64,000 nt of DNA from Bacillota bacterium (GTDB lineage Bacteria; Bacillota; Clostridia; Lachnospirales; Lachnospiraceae): positions 186,001 to 250,000 of the forward strand of contig JAEVYY010000019.1 of the NCBI GenBank assembly GCA_023392535.1, read 5' to 3'. The notes under the pieces were generated by a model that made no database searches, had not been told where the DNA came from, and was given only the letters and a program-made list of their open reading frames with translations. Below, in pieces: positions 50,008 to 58,799 of the stretch (the stretch's first letter is position 1; every line of letters starts with the position of its first letter). Both the position numbers and the translations under genes were made by a program.

Positions 50008-50310
50008 CTATAATCCCAGTGTACTAATGACCATTTCAAACACATTATTCCCATTCATTAAACCATAATCGGTCATATTTATGACTGCAATTGGAATATC
50101 GGGTATCACTTTTTTGACTTTTTTCTCCTGAAATCCGATTTGTGGCCCTAATAAAATAATATCACTTCCTGGTGCCTGTTCTTTTAGTTCACTTAATCCA
50201 TAGGCGGCGCACTCAATATTAGTAAATCCTTTTTTCTCAGCAGCTTTCACTATTTTTTTGACTAACATTTCCGTAGACATGCCTCCCGCACAAAATAAAG
50301 TAATTTTCAT
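50008..50310 (-). CDS. PTS IIB component, lactose/cellobiose family
   Basis: A 100-residue cytoplasmic IIB. The phosphorylated Cys7 lies in MKITLFCAGGMSTEMLVKKI, the P-loop-like signature of the family. IILLGPQIGFQEKKVKKV follows as expected. It would receive phosphate from the IIA encoded next to it. Normally it passes this to a sugar bound by a IIC permease, but no IIC gene is present in the operon. Confidence 0.93.
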   Translation of the reverse strand: MKITLFCAGGMSTEMLVKKIVKAAEKKGFTNIECAAYGLSELKEQAPGSDIILLGPQIGFQEKKVKKVIPDIPIAVINMTDYGLMNGNNVFEMVISTLGL

Positions 50311-50328
50311 TTTTGATTACCCCCAACT

Positions 50329-50655
50329 TTACGATTTCAATGACTGTATTATTTTATATAGACGGATTGTTTCCTCGGCCCGCTCCTTTGTCAACATAGC
50401 CATAGTAAGGTGATCTTGTGCATGGATCAGGATAATATTCACTTCCACATGATTTCCTTTTGCTTCTTCTCTAATCATTTGAAGTTGTAACCCATGTGCC
50501 TCTTTTAAAGACTGCTCTGCTTTTTCCAAATAAAGTTCTGCTTTCTGAAAATCTCCTTCACTCGCAACGTCAATTGCTAACATAGAATTGGACTTTGAAT
50601 CACCTGCAACCGCTATTATTTGAAAAGCAATCTGATAATTTTCCTCATTTTGCAA
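50329..50655 (-). CDS. PTS IIA component, lactose/cellobiose family
   Basis: A 108-residue helical IIA. The active His78 lies in VNIILIHAQDHLTMAM, and AGDSKSNSMLAIDVASEGDF is the other family block. It forms a trimer in relatives. The start is TTG, seven bases after GGAGAG. It is the first gene of the leftward operon and is transcribed away from an AraC-family regulator, which probably controls it. It would take phosphate from the HPr encoded two genes downstream. Confidence 0.93.
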   Translation of the reverse strand: MQNEENYQIAFQIIAVAGDSKSNSMLAIDVASEGDFQKAELYLEKAEQSLKEAHGLQLQMIREEAKGNHVEVNIILIHAQDHLTMAMLTKERAEETIRLYKIIQSLKS

Positions 50656-50806
50656 ATGGCTCTCTCCTTTACCCCTTTATTTGCTAATATTAAGGTATTA
50701 TCGATGATTTGTATTGTAATATATTATACTATATTTTGTTTTATCATTGTAATATTTAATATAATATTGTACTATCTAAACATAGGTCTAAAAGGAGAGA
50801 TGTATC

Positions 50807-52018
50807 ATGCAGACTATCGACTTCGAAATATTATGTGAATTGTTCTACGATTCCTATGAAATACCGATTCGCTATTATAATGAGAATAAGATTCTTCTCA
50901 TACAGTATCCATTAATTGAAGAAGAAATGGACGCTTTTTCTCATATTATCGATGAATTCTATGGAATGAAAGAGAGCGTGTCTTTTGTATCCAGCAACCA
51001 TTCTCTATTTTTTGGCTGCGTCCGCGATAAAATTACCAATCATTACATTCTGATCGGTCCCGTCTCCAGTATCCCTTGTAGTGATAATGAAGTACGTACA
51101 ATCATGGCTGAAGCTTTTGTTCCTTCCAAATATTATGATACTTTAATCCAACATTTATCGCTGATACCCTGCAAAGATTTAAAATGCTTTATATCGACAC
51201 TAGGTTACCTGCATTATCAAATCAATCATTTTATAGTTCCTTATGAAGAGATATTTCCTTTCGCTAACATCGATTCTCAAATGACTAGACAGTTAAATCA
51301 GCAAGTAGTTTCAGCGTCTTATAATAATAAAGATGATAATTTTTTTTCTTTTACAAATTCTTATCAACAAGAGCAAAAATATCTGCAAATGATAGGAAAC
51401 GGAAATGTTGATGCCTTGATGCATGCAATATCAACTAATACATTAACCATTCCAGGTGTACTGGCAGACACCTCCGTGCGCCATAATAAAAATTACTTTA
51501 TCATGAATGTTGCCCTTGCCTCACGAATGGCTATTCAAAATGGTCTGGATATCGTTACTGCTTTTCAGTTAAGCGAAGCTTATATAAATCAAATTGAGCG
51601 ATCTCAGAACATCGATTCTATGTATAAATTGTTATACAATGCATTTATTGATTATGCCAAGCGCGTTTTCAAAGCAAAAATTCCAAATGGAATATCACCC
51701 ATGGTTTATAAATGTATACAATTCGTTGGAAATTCTGTCAATACTTCCATTACCATAGGTGATGTAGCTGAATACATAGGGAAAAGCAAAGTTTATACTT
51801 CCACTAAATTTAAATCAGAGCTTGGCTTTAGTTTGAATGACTATATTATCCGGCGAAAAATAGAGGAGGCAAAGAGCTTACTGTGCTTTACCGATAAATC
51901 GATCTCGGAAATCAGCAGTTATCTTTGTTTCTCAAGCCAAAGTTATTTTCAGAATGTATTTAAGAGAGTGACGAAATTCACTCCTCAGAATTATCGTGAT
52001 AAAGGACATATTTTCTAA
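50807..52018 (+). CDS. AraC-family regulator of the PTS region
   Basis: A 403-residue regulator. The C-terminal 100 residues hold the two helix-turn-helix units (TIGDVAEYIGKSKVYTSTKF and SISEISSYLCFSSQSYFQNV, then FKRVTKFTPQNYR). The N-terminal 290 residues have no named domain and include an aromatic-rich first part (FYDSYEIPIRYYNENKILLI) and a helical middle; they presumably sense a ligand or partner. AGGAGAG precedes the ATG. The 150-base gap to the IIA gene is extremely AT-rich, with TATTGTAATAT-like repeats that could be binding sites. It most likely activates the leftward PTS operon. Confidence 0.88.
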   Translation: MQTIDFEILCELFYDSYEIPIRYYNENKILLIQYPLIEEEMDAFSHIIDEFYGMKESVSFVSSNHSLFFGCVRDKITNHYILIGPVSSIPCSDNEVRTIMAEAFVPSKYYDTLIQHLSLIPCKDLKCFISTLGYLHYQINHFIVPYEEIFPFANIDSQMTRQLNQQVVSASYNNKDDNFFSFTNSYQQEQKYLQMIGNGNVDALMHAISTNTLTIPGVLADTSVRHNKNYFIMNVALASRMAIQNGLDIVTAFQLSEAYINQIERSQNIDSMYKLLYNAFIDYAKRVFKAKIPNGISPMVYKCIQFVGNSVNTSITIGDVAEYIGKSKVYTSTKFKSELGFSLNDYIIRRKIEEAKSLLCFTDKSISEISSYLCFSSQSYFQNVFKRVTKFTPQNYRDKGHIF

Positions 52019-52027
52019 GATATACTA

Positions 52028-52055
52028 TTGACAATTTATCGATAATGTTTATGAT
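52028..52055 (+). promoter_or_regulatory. Promoter of the licT operon
   Basis: TTGACA and TATGAT are 16 bases apart. The leader starts near 52062 and immediately enters the antiterminator target. Confidence 0.7.
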
Positions 52056-52064
52056 AGAGTAAAA

Positions 52065-52100
52065 GGGTAGTAATTGCGACTAATGAATGCAAGCTAAACC
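52065..52100 (+). promoter_or_regulatory. Ribonucleic antiterminator (RAT) site
   Basis: GGGTAGTAATTGCG followed by GCAAGCTAAACC matches the two arms of the BglG/LicT target (GGxTxGTTACTG ... GCAGGCAAAACC). Its end overlaps the first arm of the terminator, so only one of the two structures can form. When the LicT-like protein binds here, the operon is read through. Confidence 0.82.
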
Positions 52101-52129
52101 TATCATCCACCTTCCGTGTGATGATAGGT
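52097..52129 (+). terminator. Leader terminator controlled by the RAT site
   Basis: AACCTATCATC pairs with GATGATAGGTT around 11 bases and is followed by eight T. Confidence 0.92.
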
Positions 52130-52210
52130 TTTTTTTATTTATTTGGAATACCACCATTATGAGAGAGACTCTATCTAACGTGTTTCTTATAGTAACTATG
52201 AGGGAAAAAA

Positions 52211-53053
52211 ATGAAAATCGTTAAAATATTAAATAATAATTTTGCAATCGTTAAAGAAAACGATGAGATAGAAAGGATCATAACTGGAAAAGGAATCTGT
52301 TTCGGAAAAAAAGTCGGTTATGAAGTGGCGCCTCATGAATATGATAAAATTTTTTGTCTGCAAAATAGAACACAGCTCTCAAAATTCGAAGAATTAATAA
52401 TGGAGCTTCCAATGGAGCAGATTGAATTGGCGGAAAGAATCATAACAGAGGCAAGATGTCAGCTGGGAAAAAAAATTAGTGATGCCGTATATATCTCTTT
52501 GGCAGATCATATCAGTTTTTCTATTAAACGTTTTCAGCAGGGCCTGACCATCAGGAACCAACTTTTATGGGATATCCAGCGATTTTATCCGGAGGAATAC
52601 AAATTAGGATTGACTGCATTGGATTTTATAGAAGAACAGTATTCGATAAGGCTTCCTGATGATGAAGCCGGGTTCATAGCGTTGCATATTGTCAATGCAG
52701 ACCAAAAGCATGTTAACGATGACATGTATCGTGTCACCCAGATCATGAAGGAATTAACCAATATTGTAAAATATACGTATCAAAAAGAATTTGATGTCAC
52801 CTCTATGGCATACCATCGTTTCATTACACATTTAAGATTCTTTGTACAAAGAACGTTGTCTGATAAAAAATACACGGGAGAATTTATGGATCATGATCTG
52901 TTCCAGATGGTGAAGAAAAAATACTTCTTATCATACGGTTGTGTTATAAAAATAGAAGAATATCTAAAAAAAGTATGTAATCTTTCAGTTACAGATGAAG
53001 AAAAATTGTATTTATCTATACACATTGAGCGCGCAATGAATAGTGATAAATAA
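52211..53053 (+). CDS. LicT/BglG-type transcription antiterminator
   Basis: A 280-residue RNA-binding regulator. The first 60 residues are the co-antiterminator domain (KIVKILNNNFAIVKENDEIE, GKGICFGKKVG). Two PRD domains follow with the four regulatory histidines visible: in SLADHISF and IALHIVNA (PRD1), and in YHRFITHLRF and LSIHIERA (PRD2). Phosphorylation by HPr and by the IIB of the cognate permease sets its activity. It controls the terminator just upstream of its own gene, so the operon is self-regulated. TATGAGGG precedes the ATG. The permease gene follows. Confidence 0.93.
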   Translation: MKIVKILNNNFAIVKENDEIERIITGKGICFGKKVGYEVAPHEYDKIFCLQNRTQLSKFEELIMELPMEQIELAERIITEARCQLGKKISDAVYISLADHISFSIKRFQQGLTIRNQLLWDIQRFYPEEYKLGLTALDFIEEQYSIRLPDDEAGFIALHIVNADQKHVNDDMYRVTQIMKELTNIVKYTYQKEFDVTSMAYHRFITHLRFFVQRTLSDKKYTGEFMDHDLFQMVKKKYFLSYGCVIKIEEYLKKVCNLSVTDEEKLYLSIHIERAMNSDK

Positions 53054-53098
53054 ATGAAACTACAAATTTACAACAACGAATAAAAGGAGAAAATGAAT

Positions 53099-55024
53099 AT
53101 GGCAAGATACAATGAATTAGTTTCCTTTATCATTGAAAATGTCGGTGGAAAAAATAATGTTATTTCTGTCAGTCATTGCATGACTAGGTTAAGATTCAAA
53201 TTAAATGATTATTCCCTGGTTCATGAAGAAATAATCTTAGAAAACAGTAAAATAACAACGGCACAAAAATCAGGTGGCGAATATCAGGTAGTCATTGGCA
53301 CAAACGTAGGAGACGTCTATGCGGAACTAGTGAGTTCTCTTGGAATAAGGAAGGAGAATGCACAGGATATTGAAAAAGAAAAGTCCATTCTGAATAGAAT
53401 GATTCAAATCATTACGAAATCCATCACTCCAGTGCTAGGAGTCCTGATGGCCTCGGGCCTGATTCAGGGACTACTTGCATTACTTGTAGCATGTAATATT
53501 GTCAGTTCTACTGACGGAACCTATATTATATTCAATGTCATAGGAAATGCACTTTTTACTTTCTTCCCTATTTTTTTAGGTTATACCTCTGCCAATGCTT
53601 TTCATATGGATGGATTTGTTGGTATGGTAATAGGTGCCTGCCTGGTATTTCCCTCTCTCTTAACAAGTATGACTGCTGGAGATCCTATGTTCACACTATT
53701 TGCAAACACGATGGTGGAGACCCCTGTTTATAAAACATTCTTCGGAATACCTATTATTTTCCCAGCAACAGGTTATACCTCTACCGTAGTTCCGATTATC
53801 ATTTCCATGTACTTTACCTCAAAGTTCGAACACTTTTTAAAGAAACATATATCTGATATTATTGCGTTTACACTTGTACCTTTCCTGACTATTTTAGTTT
53901 GTGTTCCCATCACCATCCTTGCTGTGGGACCAATTGCCAATTTCTTGACTTTAATAATAACCGCAGCGATTACTTATTTGAATCATTTATCTCCTGTCAT
54001 CACCTCAATAGTTGTAGGAGTCGTATACCAGCCGTTGGTAATCCTCGGTCTGCATTGGCCTTTAATTACGATTGGTATTACAAATATGGGAGCCATGGGC
54101 TCCGACTATATCATCCCGATGATATTTACTGCTTCTTTTGCACAAACAGCAGTCGTCCTAGGTGTATATTGTAAAACAAAAAATAAAACAATAAAAAATA
54201 TTTGCATTCCAGCAATGATCTCGGGCTGCTTTTGTATCATAGAACCTGCTATCTATGGAATTACGTTACCCGTCAAAAAACGTTTTGCATTTAGTATCAT
54301 AGGCGCGACCATTGGTGCTGTCATCATATCTTTATTCAGTGCTCAAATGTATGCTGTGAGTGTCGGGGTACTTGGGACAGTCGCTTTTATAAACCCAAAC
54401 GGTGATATGAGTGGTTTCCTGATAGCGGTTATAGCAATTATTATTTCAATGGCAGTTGCCTTTTTATTGACTTATTTTACATTCAATGAACAGAATACCA
54501 GGAATGATATATCTTCCGACCAAAAAAAGAAAACTATAGATAGAGTTATTGCTTCCCCCTTAAAAGGTCAAATAGTAAAATTAGAAAATGTGGAGGATGT
54601 TTCTTTTTCAAAAGGGCTACTTGGAAAGGGAGTCGCTATTTTACCATCGGAGGGAAAGCTGGTCGCACCTTGCGACGGTTTGGTGACCACCATATTTCCG
54701 ACTGGCCATGCCATTGGCATTACAAGTGATGAGGGGTATCAAATTCTTATTCATATCGGCACCGACACCGTGCAATTAAATGGGCAATATTTCACAAAAA
54801 AAGTGGAGCAGGGTACGAGAATTAAAAAAGGCGATGTATTAATAGAGTTCGATATCGATAAAATCACCCAGAAGGGATATCGCGTCATAACACCGATTAT
54901 CATTACCAATACCGAAGAATACCTTGATATTATAGAAACAATGCAAGCCAGTGTTACTTATTCGGATCCGCTGATCACTGTGATCCCAAATGAAAATAGA
55001 AAAATTGATCAGAAGGAGGGTTAG
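53099..55024 (+). CDS. PTS beta-glucoside-type IIBCA permease
   Basis: A 641-residue permease that imports and phosphorylates a sugar. The IIB domain comes first with the active cysteine in ISVSHCMTRLRFKL (about Cys27). The IIC membrane part runs from about residue 105 to 470. The IIA domain at the end has PTGHAIGITSDEGYQILIHI with the active histidine. The order BCA is that of BglF/BglP-type transporters. The ATG at MARYNEL, about 9 bases after GGAG, is preferred over one two codons upstream. The sugar is not identified, and no phospho-beta-glucosidase gene follows; instead an ADP-ribosylglycohydrolase-family enzyme does. Confidence 0.93.
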   Translation: MARYNELVSFIIENVGGKNNVISVSHCMTRLRFKLNDYSLVHEEIILENSKITTAQKSGGEYQVVIGTNVGDVYAELVSSLGIRKENAQDIEKEKSILNRMIQIITKSITPVLGVLMASGLIQGLLALLVACNIVSSTDGTYIIFNVIGNALFTFFPIFLGYTSANAFHMDGFVGMVIGACLVFPSLLTSMTAGDPMFTLFANTMVETPVYKTFFGIPIIFPATGYTSTVVPIIISMYFTSKFEHFLKKHISDIIAFTLVPFLTILVCVPITILAVGPIANFLTLIITAAITYLNHLSPVITSIVVGVVYQPLVILGLHWPLITIGITNMGAMGSDYIIPMIFTASFAQTAVVLGVYCKTKNKTIKNICIPAMISGCFCIIEPAIYGITLPVKKRFAFSIIGATIGAVIISLFSAQMYAVSVGVLGTVAFINPNGDMSGFLIAVIAIIISMAVAFLLTYFTFNEQNTRNDISSDQKKKTIDRVIASPLKGQIVKLENVEDVSFSKGLLGKGVAILPSEGKLVAPCDGLVTTIFPTGHAIGITSDEGYQILIHIGTDTVQLNGQYFTKKVEQGTRIKKGDVLIEFDIDKITQKGYRVITPIIITNTEEYLDIIETMQASVTYSDPLITVIPNENRKIDQKEG

Positions 55025-56044
55025 ATGGATTATCAAAAACAGCAAGATTTATTATTACGAATAAAAGGTGTTTTCATCGGTGGTGCCTATGGTGATGCTA
55101 TGGGTATGCCCACAGAGTTCTGGACCTATGAGCATATTAAACGTAAGTTCCCAAATGGGATCGAACATTTTATTCCCTCGCAGCCTGACGATTTTTTTGG
55201 GAGAAATATGGCTGCAGGCTCAATTACAGACGATACCATCAATACCATAATGATCGCAAATATGATTATAGAGCATCATGGTATCATTCATACCGAAAGC
55301 TATATAAAACAATTAATCAAATGGAAAAGGGAATCTAAGGAAGCCGCTCTTGTTTGTGGACCAAGCACCTTAAAAGCTCTAGATTCCATTGAAAAGGGCA
55401 TTTCCGTAGAAGAAACGGGGAAACTTGGAACCACAAACGGTGCCGCTATGAAAATAAGTCCAATTGGGATTATATCTGATTATCGTGACCTAGACTCCCT
55501 GATCAGTAATGTTCATACTATTTGCAAACCCACCCATAATACTTCAATTGCAATACAGGGTGCAAGCATCATAGCAGGAATCATTAGTTATGCTGTTTCG
55601 GGTGGAGATGATCTCAACTATATGTGGGAGCTGGCTGAAGAAATTGCAAACAAGGCAATGCACTGTGGATTTCAGATTCCATCGGCTTCTATAATCGAAA
55701 GAATGAAATTAGTAAAACGTCTCATAAGGAACTGTACAATACAGGAGGCCACTAAAAATTTATATGATATCGCAGGAACGGGTGTTGAAACAATTGAGAC
55801 AATACCTGCTGTCCTTGCCATCGTAGAGCTTTCTCAGAGCGATCCTAACGTTTCTGCCAAAATGTGTGCATCTCTTGGTGGAGATACGGATACGATTGGA
55901 GCAATATCTACTGCTATCTGTGGTGCTATGAAACCAAATTTTGAGGACTCTTTCATTCAATCACTGGAAAATACAAATACAATTAACTTTGAAGAGTTGA
56001 GCAGAAAGTTGTACAATTATTCACCTTTCCGTAATTTTATGTAA
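55025..56044 (+). CDS. ADP-ribosylglycohydrolase-family enzyme
   Basis: A 339-residue protein of the DraG/ARH family. The di-metal site is seen in FIGGAYGDAMGMPTEFW, SITDDTINT and near the end GGDTDTIGAISTAICGAM. Known members release ADP-ribose from proteins or cleave related glycosidic bonds. The ATG follows the permease stop with no gap, and AAGGAGGG overlaps the end of the permease gene, so the two are translationally coupled. In sugar operons this position is normally filled by a phospho-glycosidase, so this enzyme may act on the imported phospho-sugar, for example a riboside or similar compound; that is inference. Confidence 0.88.
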   Translation: MDYQKQQDLLLRIKGVFIGGAYGDAMGMPTEFWTYEHIKRKFPNGIEHFIPSQPDDFFGRNMAAGSITDDTINTIMIANMIIEHHGIIHTESYIKQLIKWKRESKEAALVCGPSTLKALDSIEKGISVEETGKLGTTNGAAMKISPIGIISDYRDLDSLISNVHTICKPTHNTSIAIQGASIIAGIISYAVSGGDDLNYMWELAEEIANKAMHCGFQIPSASIIERMKLVKRLIRNCTIQEATKNLYDIAGTGVETIETIPAVLAIVELSQSDPNVSAKMCASLGGDTDTIGAISTAICGAMKPNFEDSFIQSLENTNTINFEELSRKLYNYSPFRNFM

Positions 56045-56095
56045 ACCTCGAACAATACAAGGATTAAATTTACACATAGCAAGTTTTTATTTATC

Positions 56096-56134
56096 GCAGA
56101 AGAAAGCTTTAAATGGCATTTTGCTTTCTTCTGC
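56096..56134. terminator. Terminator between convergent genes
   Basis: GCAGAAGAAAGC pairs perfectly with GCTTTCTTCTGC around 15 bases. The T-tracts are weak on both sides. Confidence 0.72.
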
Positions 56135-56138
56135 AAAT

Positions 56139-56732
56139 TCATTTATGTTCTTCCCATTGACAATCCGTAATTTTCATATCTGTAAAGGTGGCATGAAAGG
56201 ATGATTCCTCTGGGCTACAGGCATAAATACCTATATGTACTTCCTCATTTCCTTCAAACAAATGAGCGATCCGCATCTGTTGATAACTAATCCCATCATA
56301 AGAATTCTCAATGCAGAAATCGCTTCCTCTTCTACTTAGCCTATAATACATATATGTCTGAGATGCAGGTATATCGGTGGTTGCCCAATCAGAATATCCC
56401 AGATTCGTTACTACACTTCCCAATCTTTGAAATTTTTCATTTTCGTACTCAATAGAAGCCTTTATCCAGTTATCGCTATTCTGATAGATAATAACACCAC
56501 ACTGGTCGAAACGATGCTTACTATCAAAATCGGTCCTTACTAAAAAAGAAAAATACTGTTCACTAGTAGTCATCAATAGAGAAGGCGCATTATCATTTTG
56601 AAAACCATAGTATGTTTTCTGCCAATAATCAGTTCCCGCTTCTGTGGTAATCACAATCTTATCCTCTTTGATTGTATACGCTTTTGGTTCATGAATCCAA
56701 AATATGTTATCCTGGTCAAAATTTTGCTTCAT
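56139..56732 (-). CDS. DUF1349 protein (concanavalin-like)
   Basis: A 197-residue protein of the DUF1349/YesU type, a jelly-roll fold related to carbohydrate-binding lectins. Typical stretches are FWIHEPKAYTI near the start, HRFDQCGVIIYQNSDNWIKA and FEGNEEVHIGIYACSPEE. No signal peptide is seen. The ATG about eight bases after AAGGGTG is preferred to a GTG three codons upstream. Such proteins are often linked to glycan use, in keeping with the adjacent PTS operon, although it is transcribed toward that operon. Confidence 0.83.
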   Translation of the reverse strand: MKQNFDQDNIFWIHEPKAYTIKEDKIVITTEAGTDYWQKTYYGFQNDNAPSLLMTTSEQYFSFLVRTDFDSKHRFDQCGVIIYQNSDNWIKASIEYENEKFQRLGSVVTNLGYSDWATTDIPASQTYMYYRLSRRGSDFCIENSYDGISYQQMRIAHLFEGNEEVHIGIYACSPEESSFHATFTDMKITDCQWEEHK

Positions 56733-56873
56733 TTCATTCACACCCTTCTATTATATTTCATATAATATTTCTGCTATTTTAATTATTCACTTAACGCCCT
56801 TTGTAATGAGTTTATTTTAACATATACCAACCATATTCATATAGTAATATAAACGAATAATTAGGTATTATTT

Positions 56874-57515
56874 ATGAATATTAGTATTGGCATGAAAGCC
56901 CCCGATTTTACTGCGACAACAACTTTTGGACCAATAAAACTTTCTGATTACAAAGGACACTGGGTCATTCTATTTTCTCACCCAGGCGACTTTACGCCTG
57001 TATGTACGACGGAATTTATCGCCTTCGCGCAAGCAAATGAACAATTTGAAACTAAGAATACAAAACTAATTGGGCTTAGCATAGACAGCAACCCTTCTCA
57101 TCTTGCCTGGGTCAATCAAATCTACAGATTGACTGGAATACAAATACCATTTCCAATTATTGCAGACCGTATGGCAGAAGTAGCGAATCTTTATGGAATG
57201 ATCGCTCCGGATGCCTCCACGCAGGAAACTGTCCGAAATGTTTACTTTATTGATCCGGATCAGATCATCCGCGCAATTTTAATTTATCCACTGACCAACG
57301 GCAGAAATATATCTGAAATATTGCGTCTCCTGGATGCACTTCAGACCACAGACCGCTGTAAGGTGGTAACTCCTGCCAATTGGACACCTGGCAGCCCTGT
57401 AATGGTGCCACCGCCGCGTACTTATGAGCAAATGCAAAAGCGTATCGAAGATCCACAAGAGGAAGGTCTCAATTGTATGGACTGGTTCTGGTGCTATAAA
57501 GACAAACCTTGTTAA
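56874..57515 (+). CDS. Peroxiredoxin, 1-Cys/Prx6-like
   Basis: A 213-residue peroxidase that reduces peroxides. The active site is HPGDFTPVCTTEF with Cys44. The long C-terminal part after residue 140 (NGRNISEILRLLDALQTTDR, then VTPANWTPGSPV) is the Prx6 dimerisation region. Additional cysteines occur near 159 and in the tail LNCMDWFWCYKDKPC, so a resolving role is possible. The upstream ribosome binding site is weak. It likely protects against oxygen exposure, useful next to oxygen-sensitive enzymes. A strong terminator follows. Confidence 0.92.
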   Translation: MNISIGMKAPDFTATTTFGPIKLSDYKGHWVILFSHPGDFTPVCTTEFIAFAQANEQFETKNTKLIGLSIDSNPSHLAWVNQIYRLTGIQIPFPIIADRMAEVANLYGMIAPDASTQETVRNVYFIDPDQIIRAILIYPLTNGRNISEILRLLDALQTTDRCKVVTPANWTPGSPVMVPPPRTYEQMQKRIEDPQEEGLNCMDWFWCYKDKPC

Positions 57516-57533
57516 TTACTTTAAAACTTTTAT

Positions 57534-57577
57534 AAGTATCTGATAAGCCTAAATACGATATGGCTAATCAGATACTT
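57534..57577. terminator. Terminator after the peroxiredoxin gene
   Basis: AAGTATCTGAT and ATCAGATACTT pair, and AAGCC/GGCT extends the stem. The hairpin lies between converging genes. Confidence 0.82.
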
Positions 57578-57596
57578 GTAGTAGTACTTAAACATT

Positions 57597-58643
57597 TTAA
57601 GAGATTCCAAATAATAATTCTGCATATTTTGCAAGAACTATTTTTTTCAATATATTGCAGCTTACTATACTCATGAATAAAGTAAAAAGTAATTGCATGA
57701 CATGGTAAAATGCAAGTATACTAAAATTAATATTTAACAGAAATGCCATTCGATCAAATATTATAATCCAAAACATATGAACGAAAAAAATTCCATATGA
57801 AATATCTCCTATCTTTACTATACTAGATAATATACTTTTATATTTGCTCTTATAAAATAATATAATATAGATCATCATTCCAGCATAAATATAGCTAGAA
57901 ATTTTTATTTGACTTAAAGTAAAAATCAATAAATCAGTCTTTTCTAAAATTTTAAAAGCTTCCAGTATACTAATGATCAGAGCAACTAATAATATACCAA
58001 TTGCTTGTTTCATCTTAAAGGGTAAAATTACCTTCTTATTCTTCTCTCTTTGTCTAATATCAATCCCTAAATAATAAAAATTTATCCATGCCGGAAATAA
58101 TGTATTGTAAAATGGTAGGATTTTTTTTGTTTGAATTTGATATATATATAAAATTATCATATAAATAGGGGTTATCGCATAAATTAAGTATCCGAACCTA
58201 TAATCTAACATTTTAATTAATAAGGGAGTTAATAAAACTAGTTGAATTAATAAAACAATAAAGTACAAATGACTAGCTGCCTTACCGGTGAACAACGCAT
58301 ACATAATACTTTTCTCTGTCTTTTCTCCCATCAGCGTATAAGCGACCATATAAAATAATGACCAAACTACGTATGGTATAAATAATTTTTTTAACCTTTT
58401 AAAATAGTAATCCTTAATTTTTATATTATGTAAATCTATATAAGAAAAATATCCAGACATAAAAACAAAAACGACAACGGGAAAATTAATAATTTGTCTT
58501 ACTATTATTAAATAATAAAAGTTATTACCATCATTTATTAAAGATAACCCATTATTACAATGTATTAAAATTACAAGTATAATACAAATACCTCTCACCA
58601 TCTGCCAATAATCATCTTTACTATTTGCGACCTCTATCGTCAT
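57597..58643 (-). CDS. Acyltransferase-3 family membrane protein
   Basis: A 348-residue membrane protein with about ten helices. It starts ANSKDDYWQMVRGICIILVI followed by LIHCNNG; R and H in this first segment are the expected catalytic and conserved residues of the family (R-x10-H). Such enzymes O-acetylate or succinylate surface polysaccharides. The region is very AT-rich. GGAGAT precedes the ATG. It is a single gene between convergent neighbours and the RpiR terminator. Confidence 0.85.
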   Translation of the reverse strand: MTIEVANSKDDYWQMVRGICIILVILIHCNNGLSLINDGNNFYYLIIVRQIINFPVVVFVFMSGYFSYIDLHNIKIKDYYFKRLKKLFIPYVVWSLFYMVAYTLMGEKTEKSIMYALFTGKAASHLYFIVLLIQLVLLTPLLIKMLDYRFGYLIYAITPIYMIILYIYQIQTKKILPFYNTLFPAWINFYYLGIDIRQREKNKKVILPFKMKQAIGILLVALIISILEAFKILEKTDLLIFTLSQIKISSYIYAGMMIYIILFYKSKYKSILSSIVKIGDISYGIFFVHMFWIIIFDRMAFLLNINFSILAFYHVMQLLFTLFMSIVSCNILKKIVLAKYAELLFGIS

Positions 58644-58757
58644 CTCGGATTATCTCCTCAAAAATTCACTAATACCCTAATTACTATTTTGTTCAAAATC
58701 TATTATTTTATGAGTTGAATTTCTTTCAAATAAGAGATTTAACTATTACCTATTAAA

Positions 58758-58796
58758 TTAATAATAAGCAGCCAAAATACGGCTGCTTATTATTAA
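58758..58796 (-). terminator. Terminator of the sugar operon
   Basis: AATAATAAGCAGCC and GGCTGCTTATTATT form a perfect stem around seven bases. The hairpin comes just after the RpiR stop. Confidence 0.88.
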
Positions 58797-58799
58797 TTC

